This document shows positions 31,751-41,790 of a stretch of DNA of 42,533 bases, piece by piece. Both the position numbers and the translations under genes were made by a program. Within the stretch, counting starts at the first letter, position 1. Each line of letters opens with the position of its first letter. Source of the stretch: Diphasiastrum complanatum (Eukaryota > Streptophyta > Lycopodiopsida > Lycopodiales > Lycopodiaceae). The stretch lies in the NCBI GenBank assembly GCA_029204225.1, contig MU835011.1, positions 1-42,533 on the forward strand, written 5' to 3'. The notes under the pieces are model-generated. The model did no database searches. It had not been told where the DNA came from and saw only the letters and a list, made by a program, of their open reading frames with translations.

Positions 31751-31850
31751 GACAAAGAGAAAAACAGAGAGAAAAAAACCACGGTCCACGTAGACAAATT
31801 AGGTCTTCTTTTGAAACCCTAATATGAGATGACCGCCTCTCCAATAACAC
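31413..31850 (-). promoter_or_regulatory. 5' UTR and promoter region of the SUVH gene
   Basis: Upstream of the probable start codon. It contains a 48-base CT tract on the gene's strand (31700-31747). CT/GA tracts near transcription starts are common in plant housekeeping genes and attract GAGA-binding BBR/BPC factors. No clear TATA box was seen, so the start site is not placed. Confidence 0.4.
31700..31747. repeat. (GA)24 microsatellite
   Basis: A perfect dinucleotide run on the plus strand. Open frames of repeating Arg-Glu or Ser-Leu through it are artefacts. Confidence 0.97.
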
Positions 31851-31910
31851 ATGGGCTTGCTTTCACCACCTTCAATATAATTTGATCCTCTTTATTAAGC
31901 ATAGAATAAA

Positions 31911-31923
31911 CCCCCCCCCCCCC
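31911..31923. repeat. Poly-C run of 13 bases
   Basis: A homopolymer; its length is prone to sequencing error. Confidence 0.9.
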
Positions 31924-33390
31924 ACTCAAGGTCCCCCCGCCCTCGAGCAAAGGGCTTTTTCGGACGCGATGGTTTGTTATAATTTTTGTGCATTTGCCCT
32001 GCTTGAATACTTGCTTAGGCATTATGTCCCATAATTCTTTGCCGAGCAGCACCAACAGCTGTTGACTAGGCATTATGTCTCATAATTCCCTGCCCGAGCT
32101 AGCTAGTCGCGGAAGGTTTCATGTGCTAAGAGGGCTTTATGTTAATTGTATTTGGATGGCTAATTTTAAGGGAGGGGGAGCTTTCATGTTTGACACTCTC
32201 CCACCTTGGGTTCAAAAGGCCTTTTGGATTGTAGCTCGTATTAAATTAGAATGAAAACTTTCTTTAAGGGCAGGGTAAGTCTGCAGTCAAAGCCCTCTTC
32301 AGAAGGGCAGAAGGGCACCTAAAGCTTACATTCTTTGGCATAAGAGCCATGGAAAGCAACCTTTCCCCTACATGAAAACGGTTTTAACTTTTTTTTACAT
32401 ACATTTTTTTTTTCAAAATGCACCTTCCAAATATAAAGTGCACCTTTTAGGTGTCGAAGGGTGCACAAAAAGAATAATGCTCTCAAAAACAAGTTTTTAC
32501 ACATTTTACGCTCAAGAAAACACCACCAATTTCTTTGTCGAAAAGGAAAATTTGATTATGTGTTAAAGAAAAAGTTTCTGTTTATGACATGTGTATGTTT
32601 ACACAACCTTCTATGTTAAGTAATCTATTACAAAAGGTTGAAAAAAGAAACCTCTTGGGTGGGGGCGGGGCCCCAGTGACAGAAGCCCTTTTGATGATGG
32701 AAAGGGCACTTCCCCAACGAGAAGAAAACAAAATTACTGTTCTTTTAAGTATATTCACCTTATGGGCAAAAGCTGCATCTGAAAAATGGTAAAAAAAAAA
32801 GTCGCGTGCACCTCTCAATTCCCATAATGTGCACATAAAACATATTCTACATTAAAAAAAAAAATTCATAGATTCCATCTCAAGAAGGACAACCTTTTTT
32901 GTTAAACAAAAAATGATTTTATGTTAAAAGAAAGCCCAACTATTCATTATGCAATGGAAAGAGCTGGGGCAGATGACATTCCACTTGATAAAAAAATCAC
33001 AAACTCCTTCAATAATACGAAAACGTTTAGGTTAATTGAATGTAGTTGTTTACACAAACTTCGTCGTCGAGCAAATTCGTAGAAGGTTGGTATTTTACTC
33101 AAAAACACAAATAATAAACTTCAAAAGATACTAAAGACCCTTATTTTAGGTATAAAAATGAATTTCTCCTTACTCCTCATAAAAGGGTTTTTTGCCAAGC
33201 TTTGATTGGTCACTTATTAAACAGTAATATTTGAACTGATTAAGTATCTATTTATTATATGGCCAATAGAATACGAGTATTTGTTATTTTTGACCAAATT
33301 CCTATTTGTTGATAAAAGGTCCCTTGTCAATTAAATCAAATTAGGTGGGGGCATCTTTTGCAAAAAAATCCACTTGCAAGAGGAGGCAAC
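31924..33390. other. Intergenic DNA with a short direct repeat
   Basis: TAGGCATTATGTCCCATAAT (32016-32046) is repeated as TAGGCATTATGTCTCATAAT (32067-32098), both continuing to a CCGAG end, 51 bases apart. On the minus strand the first copy reads LLGKELWDIM, recalling a copia gag segment (LAKELWDIV at about 2200), so a gag scrap is possible. The remainder is AT-rich with homopolymer runs and nothing I can identify. Confidence 0.4.
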
Positions 33391-33392
33391 GA

Positions 33393-33414
33393 TTAGGGTT
33401 TGGAGGCCCTAAAC
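33393..33414. promoter_or_regulatory. Telo-box pair upstream of a short frame
   Basis: TTAGGGTTT (33393-33401) is a telo-box AAACCCTAA on the minus strand, and CCCTAAAC (33407-33414) follows on the plus strand. Related CTAGGGT and CTAGGGTTTT strings follow before 33500. Telo-boxes are known in plant promoters of translation and growth genes. Too few and irregular to be telomere repeats. Confidence 0.45.
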
Positions 33415-33508
33415 GGAAAACCTAGCTAGGGTGAAGGAGTTTTTGAATGCGTTAAAACCTAAGCCATAAAAGGACGTGGAGTTGAACTAGGGTTTTGGAC
33501 GTAAGAAA

Positions 33509-33796
33509 ATGGAAGACAACCCTAACAGAGAGAGAGAAAGAGTTAACGACAAAGAATCACAATTTAGCAAAGAATTATATAAAAAGAAAAGCCTTCGTAA
33601 TTTAGCGCAGATTTTTATAAAATATCAATCCTCGAACAAGAGCTTAAAAAGAAAGAAGACCAAAATTAATATATTAATTTTGCTGTTTCCAGTGTGGAAA
33701 TTCGCGACTCAAATAGACTCTGACCTAGAAAGCTTCCAGAAGAGATTAGGTTTTAAGAGCTCTTTCACCACGTGGCTAAATATGGTTGGCTACTAA
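33509..33796 (+). CDS. Short open frame, 95 aa, unknown
   Basis: A true ATG opens MEDNPNRERERVNDKESQ, followed by a Lys-rich middle (YKKKSLRNLAQIFIKYQSS, LKRKKTKINILILLFPVWKF) and FTTWLNMVGY at the end. It lies just after a cluster of telo-box-like motifs, which is the best reason to list it. YKKKSLRNLAQIFIKY faintly recalls the start of an E2F DNA-binding domain, but the rest does not follow. It could be a first exon, since the surrounding sequence is host-like, or chance. Confidence 0.25.
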   Translation: MEDNPNRERERVNDKESQFSKELYKKKSLRNLAQIFIKYQSSNKSLKRKKTKINILILLFPVWKFATQIDSDLESFQKRLGFKSSFTTWLNMVGY

Positions 33797-34205
33797 CTAA
33801 TGATGATCAAAATTAATTATTAAGGACTTTAGCTGGATATGGACAAATTTAATAGAAGTGATACCTGCTTTATATTTAGTTAGTACTACATCCTAAACCA
33901 CCATTCAATGAGACTTTATTTATTTACATTAGTGTAGAGTCTAGGTCTAGAGTGCTATTAAGTTTGGCACTAAATTTGTCACGGATTGAGAATAGCATTT
34001 AGACTAGATTCTAGAGTCTTTGTGGTTTCCATCTTTTCTCTTGTTGAGCCTTTTCTATTCTAAGTAAATGGAATATTTGGCAAATACATTTTGTAATAAG
34101 CTTTTCAACTAATGAAATGGCACTAAACTTAACCTACATGGACATGGCCTCAAAGTTTAGACCTAGGTAGAGTTGAGATTCATTGGAGAGCGTATTCGGC
34201 AGCAC

Positions 34206-34480
34206 CACCACCACCACATAGTGGTGGTGGCCCACAGATCTAAGGGTGAGCAATGATGGGGAGTGTATTCCACACCACTCACATTTTTAAAGATGGGCAA
34301 TGATAGCATTGTTTTTAGAAAAGAGTGCTATCATTGGTCATCTCCATTAGATGGGCAGTGCACCACCACTCACAATGGTGGTGCAAAACATGCTACTTAG
34401 GCAATGATAGCATTGTTTTGAAAAAAGAGTGCTATCATTGGCCATCTCCATTAGATAGGCAGTGCACAGTGCACAGTGGT
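34206..34480. repeat. Duplicated hairpin-forming repeat
   Basis: Two copies (about 34295-34365 and 34398-34466) of GGCAATGATAGCATTGTTTT...GAGTGCTATCATTGG...CATCTCCATTAGAT...GGCAGTGCAC. Each contains a perfect 11-base stem CAATGATAGCA/TGCTATCATTG with a loop of about 17 bases. A third palindrome, CCACCACCAC-ATA-GTGGTGGTGG, lies at about 34209-34231. This looks like a MITE-type or hairpin element partly duplicated; no target-site duplication was found. Confidence 0.6.
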
Positions 34481-35368
34481 GCACCACCAATGCCATGGTG
34501 TAAATTTTGTCCATCACTTGGAGGTCTAAGCCTTTAAAGAGTAGATATCTTAGATTCTAGAGCCTTTATTTTAGAACCGAATTAATACCAATAGCATAAT
34601 CTGAGATCGAGGAATGGACTTTAGAGTAAAATTTTCTCCTTAGTTTTCTCATTTAAGATAATTTTTGTAATAAGTCTTTAAAAAAACATTTTAGCAAACA
34701 TAAAGTAGTGCAAGCCCTATCTTTTTTATGATTAATTTTTTTTTATGCGCCACTCGTTTTGACATTTTATGTCATATGATGTGCTTTCATTTTTTTGGGT
34801 TATTTTTTCTATAAAAATTTTATGTCAAGTCATGTGGCTTACGTAAGCCATGATGTCCTTATAACTTTCAACAACTTTTATATGTATTGTATAAAATTAA
34901 AAAAAGTAATTGGTAGATGGTGGATTTCATTGCACAAGACAGTCATGATGTTTTCTTTGCATGACTAAATGCACCTCAAGAAACAACAGCATAAGGCGCT
35001 AAAACACAAAAGGGAAGCATAATGCATGTCTTCCAAAAAGTCCATAAGTGGAGCCCCCTCCCATTAATAAGCCATCTAGCAAAATAAAGGCTTCTCAGAA
35101 GCTTCGAGATATAATGGAAGCCAGTATATACATCCGAGTTCGAGCAGTACATTAGAAAAGGCTCCATGCTCTACCAAACAACTCAATAGCCTGAAGCATT
35201 GCTCATCACATAATAATGCCAAGTGCTTGTTTATTCCTTGTATTTTGCTACCATCTCAAATAGTGAAATTTTCATTAGCCAATTAAGGAGTAAATCTAAT
35301 CTTATTCCACATTTTAATGTGCACAACCAATGACTCAATGACACTTAGCACTACTAATTCTTGTGCAA
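34481..35368. other. AT-rich spacer
   Basis: No gene recognised. TAGATTCTAGAG at 34550 echoes CTAGATTCTAGAG at about 34006, so 33930-34640 could be bounded by related ends of a larger decayed element. Confidence 0.35.
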
Positions 35369-35481
35369 GGAGGTTGATGTGTACAGCCAATGGCTTAATG
35401 AATCCTACTTATTGGACCTTTGGACGAAAGGTCAAATAACTAGGTGTCATTAAGTCATTGGTTGTCTACATCAATCTTCTT
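35369..35481. repeat. Foldback (inverted-repeat) element
   Basis: Two arms of about 54 bases (35369-35421 and 35427-35481) are imperfect reverse complements around a 5-base centre GGACG. The left arm has GTTGATGTGTACAGCCAATG, and the right arm read backwards has ATTGATGTAGACAACCAATG. Extra partial copies of the arm lie at about 35318-35345 and 35522-35547. The transcript would fold into a near-complete hairpin of the size of a small-RNA precursor or a MITE. Confidence 0.6.
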
Positions 35482-36749
35482 GTAGCATCCAATGAGTGAC
35501 TGACTCCTAGCACTTGGATTCATAAATTAATGAATCGTCCACATCAACCTTTTCATAGAAGCTATGACTTTCTAGAATCTTCAATGAGAAAAAAATTTCT
35601 CACATTTGGGCATTATGTGAGGAAAGGCCTATGGTCATGGACCTTCTTGTTGTAGAGCTAGCTTGGGGCCCCAAATGCTCTCAAGAGACTTTCATGGGTG
35701 ATCCTCTTATTCTTAGAGCAAGTCTAGAACAATTCAGTTAAGCCATGCCACTTGAGCTAGCTCTGGAGCTCAAGTCTAGGCCATATAGCTCCTAGAGCCC
35801 ATGCCCATGAGCTGAATTGAAATTGTCAAGCCTTAAAAAATTAATGTAAGCCCATAAAAACATGCTCCACATCGCGTTATACTCCTTAACTGAGGGGAGG
35901 TGTGGAATTGCAACAAAACCATAGGGAGAGTCAAGCAATTAAAAACTCAACAAGCTCTAGGACTTCCGATGCCAATCTCAACTCCCCTTACCATCTTAAG
36001 CCAAGCATTATGCCTAGCTTATGTTGGTGGCCCCAAGATCCCAAATCTAAGTCATAATGAATCTACCTCTCACCATTGATTGATAAAGATGAGCATTGAG
36101 GCCTATAACCTTCTTTGGTTTCAACTGTATCTAGTCCATTGGAGATGACCTATTAGAACCTTTTTACTAACCATCACTTAAGGTCAAATTAATAGACATT
36201 CACAAGATAATCGGATGGTGGACAAACTGACAAACCTAGATCTTATGGATCTAGCCCCCAAGCTATGGATCAATCAACCACAAGGGAAGGAGGAATCACA
36301 CCAGCAGCATGTGGCTACTAATCACACAATCAAGCATACACTAGTGAGAGCCCAATGGGTATACTTATACCCTCCAAGGCCCTGCACCACTTGTAGTGCA
36401 CTATGGCACCTCACTGGGACACCTATGCAATCTATCTGGGCCACATCATCCAGTTCCTCTATGACTCACTAATAGACCCATAATAATCTATTGGAAATTA
36501 AGCCCACAGTTTCCTCCTTGGTGAATGACTAATTCCTATTTCATGATTCTTCCTGCATGTTTATTGATCATTGATCTAGGGCCAGGTGAAACCAACTTTG
36601 GTTCTACGTTTGCTCATCTGATACTTGCAGGAATAACAAACTTAGACAACCAATTTATTTGAAGGACGTCTACAACGAGCTTCCGGCTGATCTCTAGCAA
36701 AGGGTAATCAATCCTATCATAATTTCAAAGTTCAGAGTCAGTTTAATAA
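35482..36749. other. Intergenic DNA
   Basis: No homology recognised. A plus frame at 36215-36472 has no recognisable domain and no supporting context. Confidence 0.5.
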
Positions 36750-37862
36750 CTTGAAGTCATTAAAGACTTGGCCATCTTCAACGACTTCCACAGACCTTGC
36801 ATTTAGAACAAGTCTGCAGAAATACATTACTTTTTCAATAGTCTGCAGAAATACACTATGTTTTCAACAGCTTTGGTTTTTTCACCTCCCCCCCGAAATG
36901 CGACACTTTCATAGTTCAAAAGCTTAACTGTTTTTTACACAGCTTTGACTCTTTGCGAAAAATGCGAAAAGAGAGAAAATTTTTTAAGGTCATCTATTTT
37001 TCATGCGTTAAGCTATTTTAAAGACATCACCATCTTTTTGGGGCACCTTCGGCTTCTTGCAAAAAATGCGAAGAGAGAGAAAATCCCGAAGGTTGTCTAA
37101 AATAAACGAGGAACATTCCAACGACGTCCTTGTCCGCATCAACGATGCTAAAGTATTGACCGTATATATTGTGTACAGTTGTCACAAAAGCCATATACTT
37201 CCAAGTACAACGGCTTTCCTAATTAGGTGACAAGCATTCAATGTAATTAATGCACGAATGAAGTCTATAAATAGATCATCCAAGCACAGATTACGGGTTG
37301 TTCCATCCATGAGACACATTATTTGAGCATCCCAATTACGCCGTCATTTTTTGTTGTAATTGCTATTTTGTTTTGTGCTTCAGTGTAATATAGCAGCAGC
37401 TTACTTTTATCTGTGTAGAATGTAGATGAATGCCTGTTGTGATTGAATGCATTTTTATTGTTGTTTGATTGCGCTTGTTTACTCACTCTGATCTGAACAC
37501 CGACGTCTACGGCTCCTCAATTTCTGATCAGACGATGGCTGTTTTTGACGCCTGAAGAACTCACGTTATCATATTGCTCTTCCATTTATTTCAAATCTAT
37601 ACTTCACGTTGAATCTGATTTCAATAGTACCACGTACAAATCATCTCTAATCTCTTCGGTGGACTGTACTCTTGTTTCAGAGTATAAATTAATTTTGAAG
37701 ATCCTGTTGGACAATTAGAACACTTAAGGCTGTGATTACATTTAGCATAAGTTGTCTATTAGATTGTTTTTGCATTTAGCAGCTAATTAGAACGGGAGAG
37801 TTATTCCGCAATATTCCTGCTCTCTTCTCCGTTCACGTTCTTCTATCTCCCTTGTCCCATCA
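36750..37862 (+). repeat. 5' LTR of copia element F (left edge uncertain)
   Basis: The right end is set by the primer site at 37866. A TATA box CTATAAATAG lies at 37265-37274. The U3 region carries CGAAAAATGCGA-type motifs (36894, 36955, 37059) and AGTCTGCAGAAATACA twice in tandem (about 36808 and 36837), matching the LTRs of elements B and E. About 1.1 kb fits the LTR of element B. The left end could not be read directly. Confidence 0.5.
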
Positions 37863-37865
37863 GAT

Positions 37866-37877
37866 TGGTATCAGAGC
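37866..37877 (+). promoter_or_regulatory. Primer-binding site of copia element F
   Basis: TGGTATCAGAGC, a perfect initiator-Met tRNA primer site, three bases after a likely LTR end CCCATCA and 52 bases before the gag ATG. Confidence 0.9.
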
Positions 37878-37929
37878 CTAGCTCAAATAAACCGAGAGAT
37901 TAAGTTTGTTTTATTTGTATATTGTTATC

Positions 37930-38802
37930 ATGTCTCATATAGGTAGCTCTTCATCTTCATCGCTAAGTGAAGCTAGAGTCATTGACAAGTTCAATGGTTC
38001 TAACTTCTACATCTGGAAGTTAAAACTTAAAATGATGTTGATAGATAGAGATCTTTGGGATGTAGTAGAAGGTGCAGACCTGCAACCAGAAGATGGTGAT
38101 CAAGCAAAGGCCTGGAGGATCAAAAATCAGAAGGCCCTAGCATGTATCACACTCAATTTGGCCGACTCCCAAATATCTCACGTTACCACGTGCAAAACCT
38201 CTAAGGAAGCACTAGACTTGTTATCAAGTCTTTATGAGACTCACGATGTGACCACGAGATTACATCTTAGAAGGAAGTTCTTTACTCTTAGCATGTGTGA
38301 TTCTACTGCCATCACTTCTCACATCAACAGCTTCAAGTTCATGTTAGATCAGTTATCAACTGTAGTATGTTCTATTCAAGATGATGATGCCATTATGACC
38401 TTGTTTTTTTCTCTTCCAAAGTCCTATGAGCACTTTGTGGTAATGATCTCCACACAACCCGACCTCAGTCTTCAAAAGGTGATTGGTCATCTTCTTCAAG
38501 AAGAAATGTGGAGAAAGACTAGCAGCCTATCCATCAAAGACAAATCCATGGCTCTATTCACCAAGAAGAAAGACTATTCCAAGGGCAAGAATCAAGTGCA
38601 ACAGCAACAGCAGAAACCTCACACTCAAGGTGAGCATGGTGGATCGCGCAAGAAGCTTTTCTGCAGATATTGCAAAAGAGCTAATCACGACATCAAGGAG
38701 TGTTGCATCAGGATCTACAACGAGGCAAACAAGCAACAGCAACAGCTTCATAGGACGAGTTACCATTTGGCTCACGTTGAGCATGGGGTAATTGAATTGT
38801 GA
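37930..38802 (+). CDS. Copia element F, intact gag (290 aa)
   Basis: ATG at 37930 (MSHIGSSSSSS) follows the primer site. Domains: N-terminal VIDKFNGSNFYIWKLKLKMM and DRDLWDVVEGADLQP; the middle UBN2 region with AWRIKNQKALACITLNLADS, LSSLYETHDVTTRLHLRRKF and LFFSLPKSYEHFV; a Gln-rich basic linker; a canonical zinc knuckle CRYCKRANHDIKEC (C-x2-C-x4-H-x4-C). It is a relative of the broken gag of element A. Coding sequence ends where an antisense gypsy fragment begins (about 38785), so protease and the rest of Pol are lost. The last residues (about HGVIEL) come from across the joint. A Gag protein could still be made. Confidence 0.85.
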   Translation: MSHIGSSSSSSLSEARVIDKFNGSNFYIWKLKLKMMLIDRDLWDVVEGADLQPEDGDQAKAWRIKNQKALACITLNLADSQISHVTTCKTSKEALDLLSSLYETHDVTTRLHLRRKFFTLSMCDSTAITSHINSFKFMLDQLSTVVCSIQDDDAIMTLFFSLPKSYEHFVVMISTQPDLSLQKVIGHLLQEEMWRKTSSLSIKDKSMALFTKKKDYSKGKNQVQQQQQKPHTQGEHGGSRKKLFCRYCKRANHDIKECCIRIYNEANKQQQQLHRTSYHLAHVEHGVIEL

Positions 38803-40370
38803 TATCCTCGGTCATATAGTCCTTAAAGTATGTAGGGACATCATGGGCTGGAGATTCGAGGGGGGCCTTGTCTTTCACCTGCCGGGATGGTGATTGGGGA
38901 CGTTCGGGGGTTCGTATAGGAACAGAGGCAATCTTAGGATCTTCCCTAACAATTGTGAGGTCGCCAAGCGGTTGAATTTGTAGCGGTTTTTCCATGTTCT
39001 CTTTCATATCATGGCCACATGGTTGAGACTTTGGCTATGGGGAGGTGTGTGGATGAGGGACGGGCGGTACGTCATGAAGGATCTCATCATCAATTTGAAA
39101 GATGGTCTCCTCCTCGCAGATATCCCATGGATAGTGTGGGCGTTTGGCACGGTAGAATTTTGTCTCAGGCTTTTCAACTGTAACCTTGACAACCGGTTCC
39201 ACCTTGGAAGCATGTTGCGGTTAGGGCCTAAGTGGAAGTGCCTCCATGTAATTGAGAATCTGAATATCAGAGATGTCCAAATCTTCTAGGCAATTCTGAA
39301 TTCATAAGATATTCTCGTCATCGACAAATAAATCTTCTAATTCATTAGTAGGTAGCCATGCAACATTTAGTAACTCATCATTGTGTGAAAAGAATATCAA
39401 TAAAATTGATATTGATGATAGCTGTATCAAGATCAGGTAATTGGTCGTGATTGATCAGGAGTGGAGAGGTACAATTATCTTGATGTTGAGCACAGAGTAT
39501 CGACATTCACACAATCAATGGTAGCTAGACTGTGACTCCAGTTCATGATATCAGTAGATTTAACATAATGACCTTTTTTGTGGCTGAACAGGTATGGTTC
39601 AAACATTGAGTTGGTGGTCGAGGACCCTTCATCATGGATGTGTGCCGATTTGAGATTGCCCCGTTGAATCAATGGTGACAGAACTATCATGATTTTCAAA
39701 AGTGACTCGGCCTTTGCTCCAGGTTTGAACGACTTGTGCATTGATGAGCCACGGACGACCAAGTAGTAATTCATATGAATAGGTATTATTGGAAATATCA
39801 AGTACTACTAGATCGACAGAAAACTTGAGACCTCCTAGTTTGATCAACACTTGGGGAAATCGGTAGGTTGCTTTGATCAGCCATCCGAAGCTAGTACCGC
39901 TAAAACTTCATGTGATTGGTGATGGGTAGCTAGGATTTTGATGTTGCTTCATTCATTGAGTGGAATGGTTAGATGTAAGGGCATTTCAGGCAACTCGTCA
40001 GGACTAGTGGTGTTATTGGATTGGATCTGGTGTTTTCATTTGCCAGCATGCTTCCAAAGAACATGGAAAGGAAGCGTGACATTGTCTTGTAGTAAATCTC
40101 CCCAGACTTTAGTATCTTCAAGGGTTTTGCTTTCAAAAGACTTGTGAGGTACTTTATGAGAAGTGGAAGATTGTTGGTCGGCATTGCGGATTTGCTGGCG
40201 ATACTGATGATGCAGCCGAATTTCTTCAAATGGGTGAGGGTAAACTATTGGGGTTGAATCTTCACTTGGAGGAATAGCCTACTGTTGAGTTTTGTTGGGT
40301 GCAAGTGTAGGATCTTGGCGTTGGGTTTGTGCCAGAGTCAAGACCCAAGCAGGATGAGTTTCAATGGGTA
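38785..40370 (-). pseudogene. Antisense gypsy element G, gag-protease region (broken)
   Basis: Minus-strand coding remains. At 39632-39850: LIKLGGLKFSVDLVVLDISN and YELLLGRPWLINA, the C-terminal half of a gypsy retropepsin (LLGRPWL), then KGRVTFENHDSSVTID. Downstream, 38708-39213 in two frames gives a charged linker (RPHYPWDICEEETIFQIDDE, TYFKDYMTEDITIQLPHA). Upstream, 39950-40230 reads HQYRQQIRNADQQSSTSHKV and LLQDNVTLPFHVLWKHAGK with one TGA. The protease catalytic D-S-G is not visible. The group (Tat/Athila-like by wording) differs from the chromovirus at 3417-12325. RT and integrase are absent. Confidence 0.6.
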
Positions 40371-41261
40371 AAGTTTCTACTTGCATTGAACAGACAGGAG
40401 CAGCAGTTTGGATCAGGATGGGCAGTCATGGTCTTAAAACACATGCCATGGCAGAAGTTTAATAACAAACACTCGTACGTGGACTTACAAACACATGCCA
40501 CGAAGTTTTATTTTTCTCTTTTTTAATTTTTTCTATGTTAGCACAGATGTTAACACCTACAGTCCTCCATAATGTAGACAGACACTACTGACCTACGTTT
40601 TAGTTAATTCAGCATTCAGCAAGATTGAACCAATGTGCAGAATAGATTGAACAAACGAATGAGATACACGAATAATAAGCAGACAATAATTTAATCGAGA
40701 TCAGACAATTTAGAATGATATGTGCATAACAGCTACAACATCATCTATTGATTCTCTTGGTTTTAGCACTGTGTGACAGACCCACACAGCGCATTGGTGT
40801 GAGAGAAATGGTGTTCTCCCACGAGTAGTGTCTCGCTTACTAGCGGGACTTCTTGGATCACTGTGGATCTTACAAAATTGTCTTGCTCACAGGCAGACTT
40901 TTCTGTATTTTTGGTATGTCTGTCTATATTTGATGCATCTAGCAAATATGTATATTTCGCAAACTTTTTTGTGTCAATTCGAGTAACATTCATGATTAGA
41001 CAGATTAAACATCTATAACTAATCATGGATTACAAGAGCGGTGGATTAGGCACGTCCTAATGTTCTTTTGCTGATGTCACCATATCGGATCAGGGATTTG
41101 TACTTCATAGTACTTGGTTGATCTTCTTGGTCCTTTGGAGCACGAAAGATTTCGTGTCTTGTCGTGATGTTCGTGAACGTTTTCGCTTCGTGTCTTTTCG
41201 TTAAATTGAGAGTTGAAAGATAGCAAAGCTTTGGCAATAGAAACGTTTTGTTTCTTCAGGA
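40371..41261. other. Unassigned, possibly LTR-like
   Basis: A short repeat AAACACATGCCA occurs at 40438 and 40490. The stretch 40780-40910 (GTGTCTCGCTTACTAGCGGG, CTTGCTCACAGGCAGACTTT) resembles 42100-42175 (GTGTCTTGCTTGTTGGCGGA, CTGCTCGTTGGCCAGACTTT). These could be diverged LTR copies flanking the RT fragment. No coding frame is supported. Confidence 0.3.
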
Positions 41262-41790
41262 AAGCGGCCATTCTTCTTAAGATTAAGAAGGATGGTGGTT
41301 TCCGGTTATGTGGACTAGAAACTTACCGTAAACAATAAATATATGTTACCTCGGATGGATAATCTCATAGATTAATTGGATGGAGCGAAGTACTTCATGA
41401 AAATCGATCTTTGTATGAGATATCATCAAATTAGGATACATTCGTATGATATATCTAAGACTGGTTTTAGGACAAGATTTGACCATTACAAGTTGCTAGT
41501 CCTACCTTTATGCTCTGGAAACTTTCCAGCAAATGATGAACGACTTGTTTCGTCCGCATTTGGGGAAGTTCATAGTACTGTTTTTAGATGATATTTTGAT
41601 CTATAGTAAAACACTAAAAGAGCACGTAAAGCATATCTATATTGTCTATGTATTTTAAGACAAGAGAAGCTTTACGCTAAAGAATCAAAGTGTGAATTCT
41701 TTAAGAAGGAACTTCTTACCTTGGTCATAGATCACCTCTTTTGGGATCAAGATTGATGAGAAAAAGGTAAGTTCGGTTGTAGAATGACTA
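41262..41790 (+). pseudogene. Gypsy reverse transcriptase fragment
   Basis: Plus-strand, in shifting frames: AILLKIKKDGGFRLC, LDGAKYFMKIDL, YHQIRIHSYDISKTGFRTRF, then HLGKF and VLFLDDILIYSKTLKEHVKH with the catalytic Asp pair, then EKLYAKESKCEFFKKE and a worn YLGH. At least five frame changes or stops occur in 530 bases. The wording differs from the chromovirus copies, so this is a third gypsy lineage. Nothing before the RT palm or after the thumb is present. Confidence 0.75.

Noticed and set aside
31424-31850. Several Ser-Leu and Arg-Glu rich frames on both strands
   Set aside because: They come from the (GA)n tract and 5' UTR of the SUVH gene.
33393-33525. Interstitial telomere array
   Set aside because: Only scattered AGGGTTT-type motifs, not tandem TTTAGGG units.
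33509-33796. E2F-type DNA-binding domain
   Set aside because: Only a K-K-S-L-x-x-L-x-x-x-F spacing matches; the conserved RRIYD helix that should follow is absent.
39011-39289. 92-codon plus-strand frame
   Set aside because: It overlaps the antisense gypsy coding trace, whose minus-strand reading has recognisable linker and protease context.
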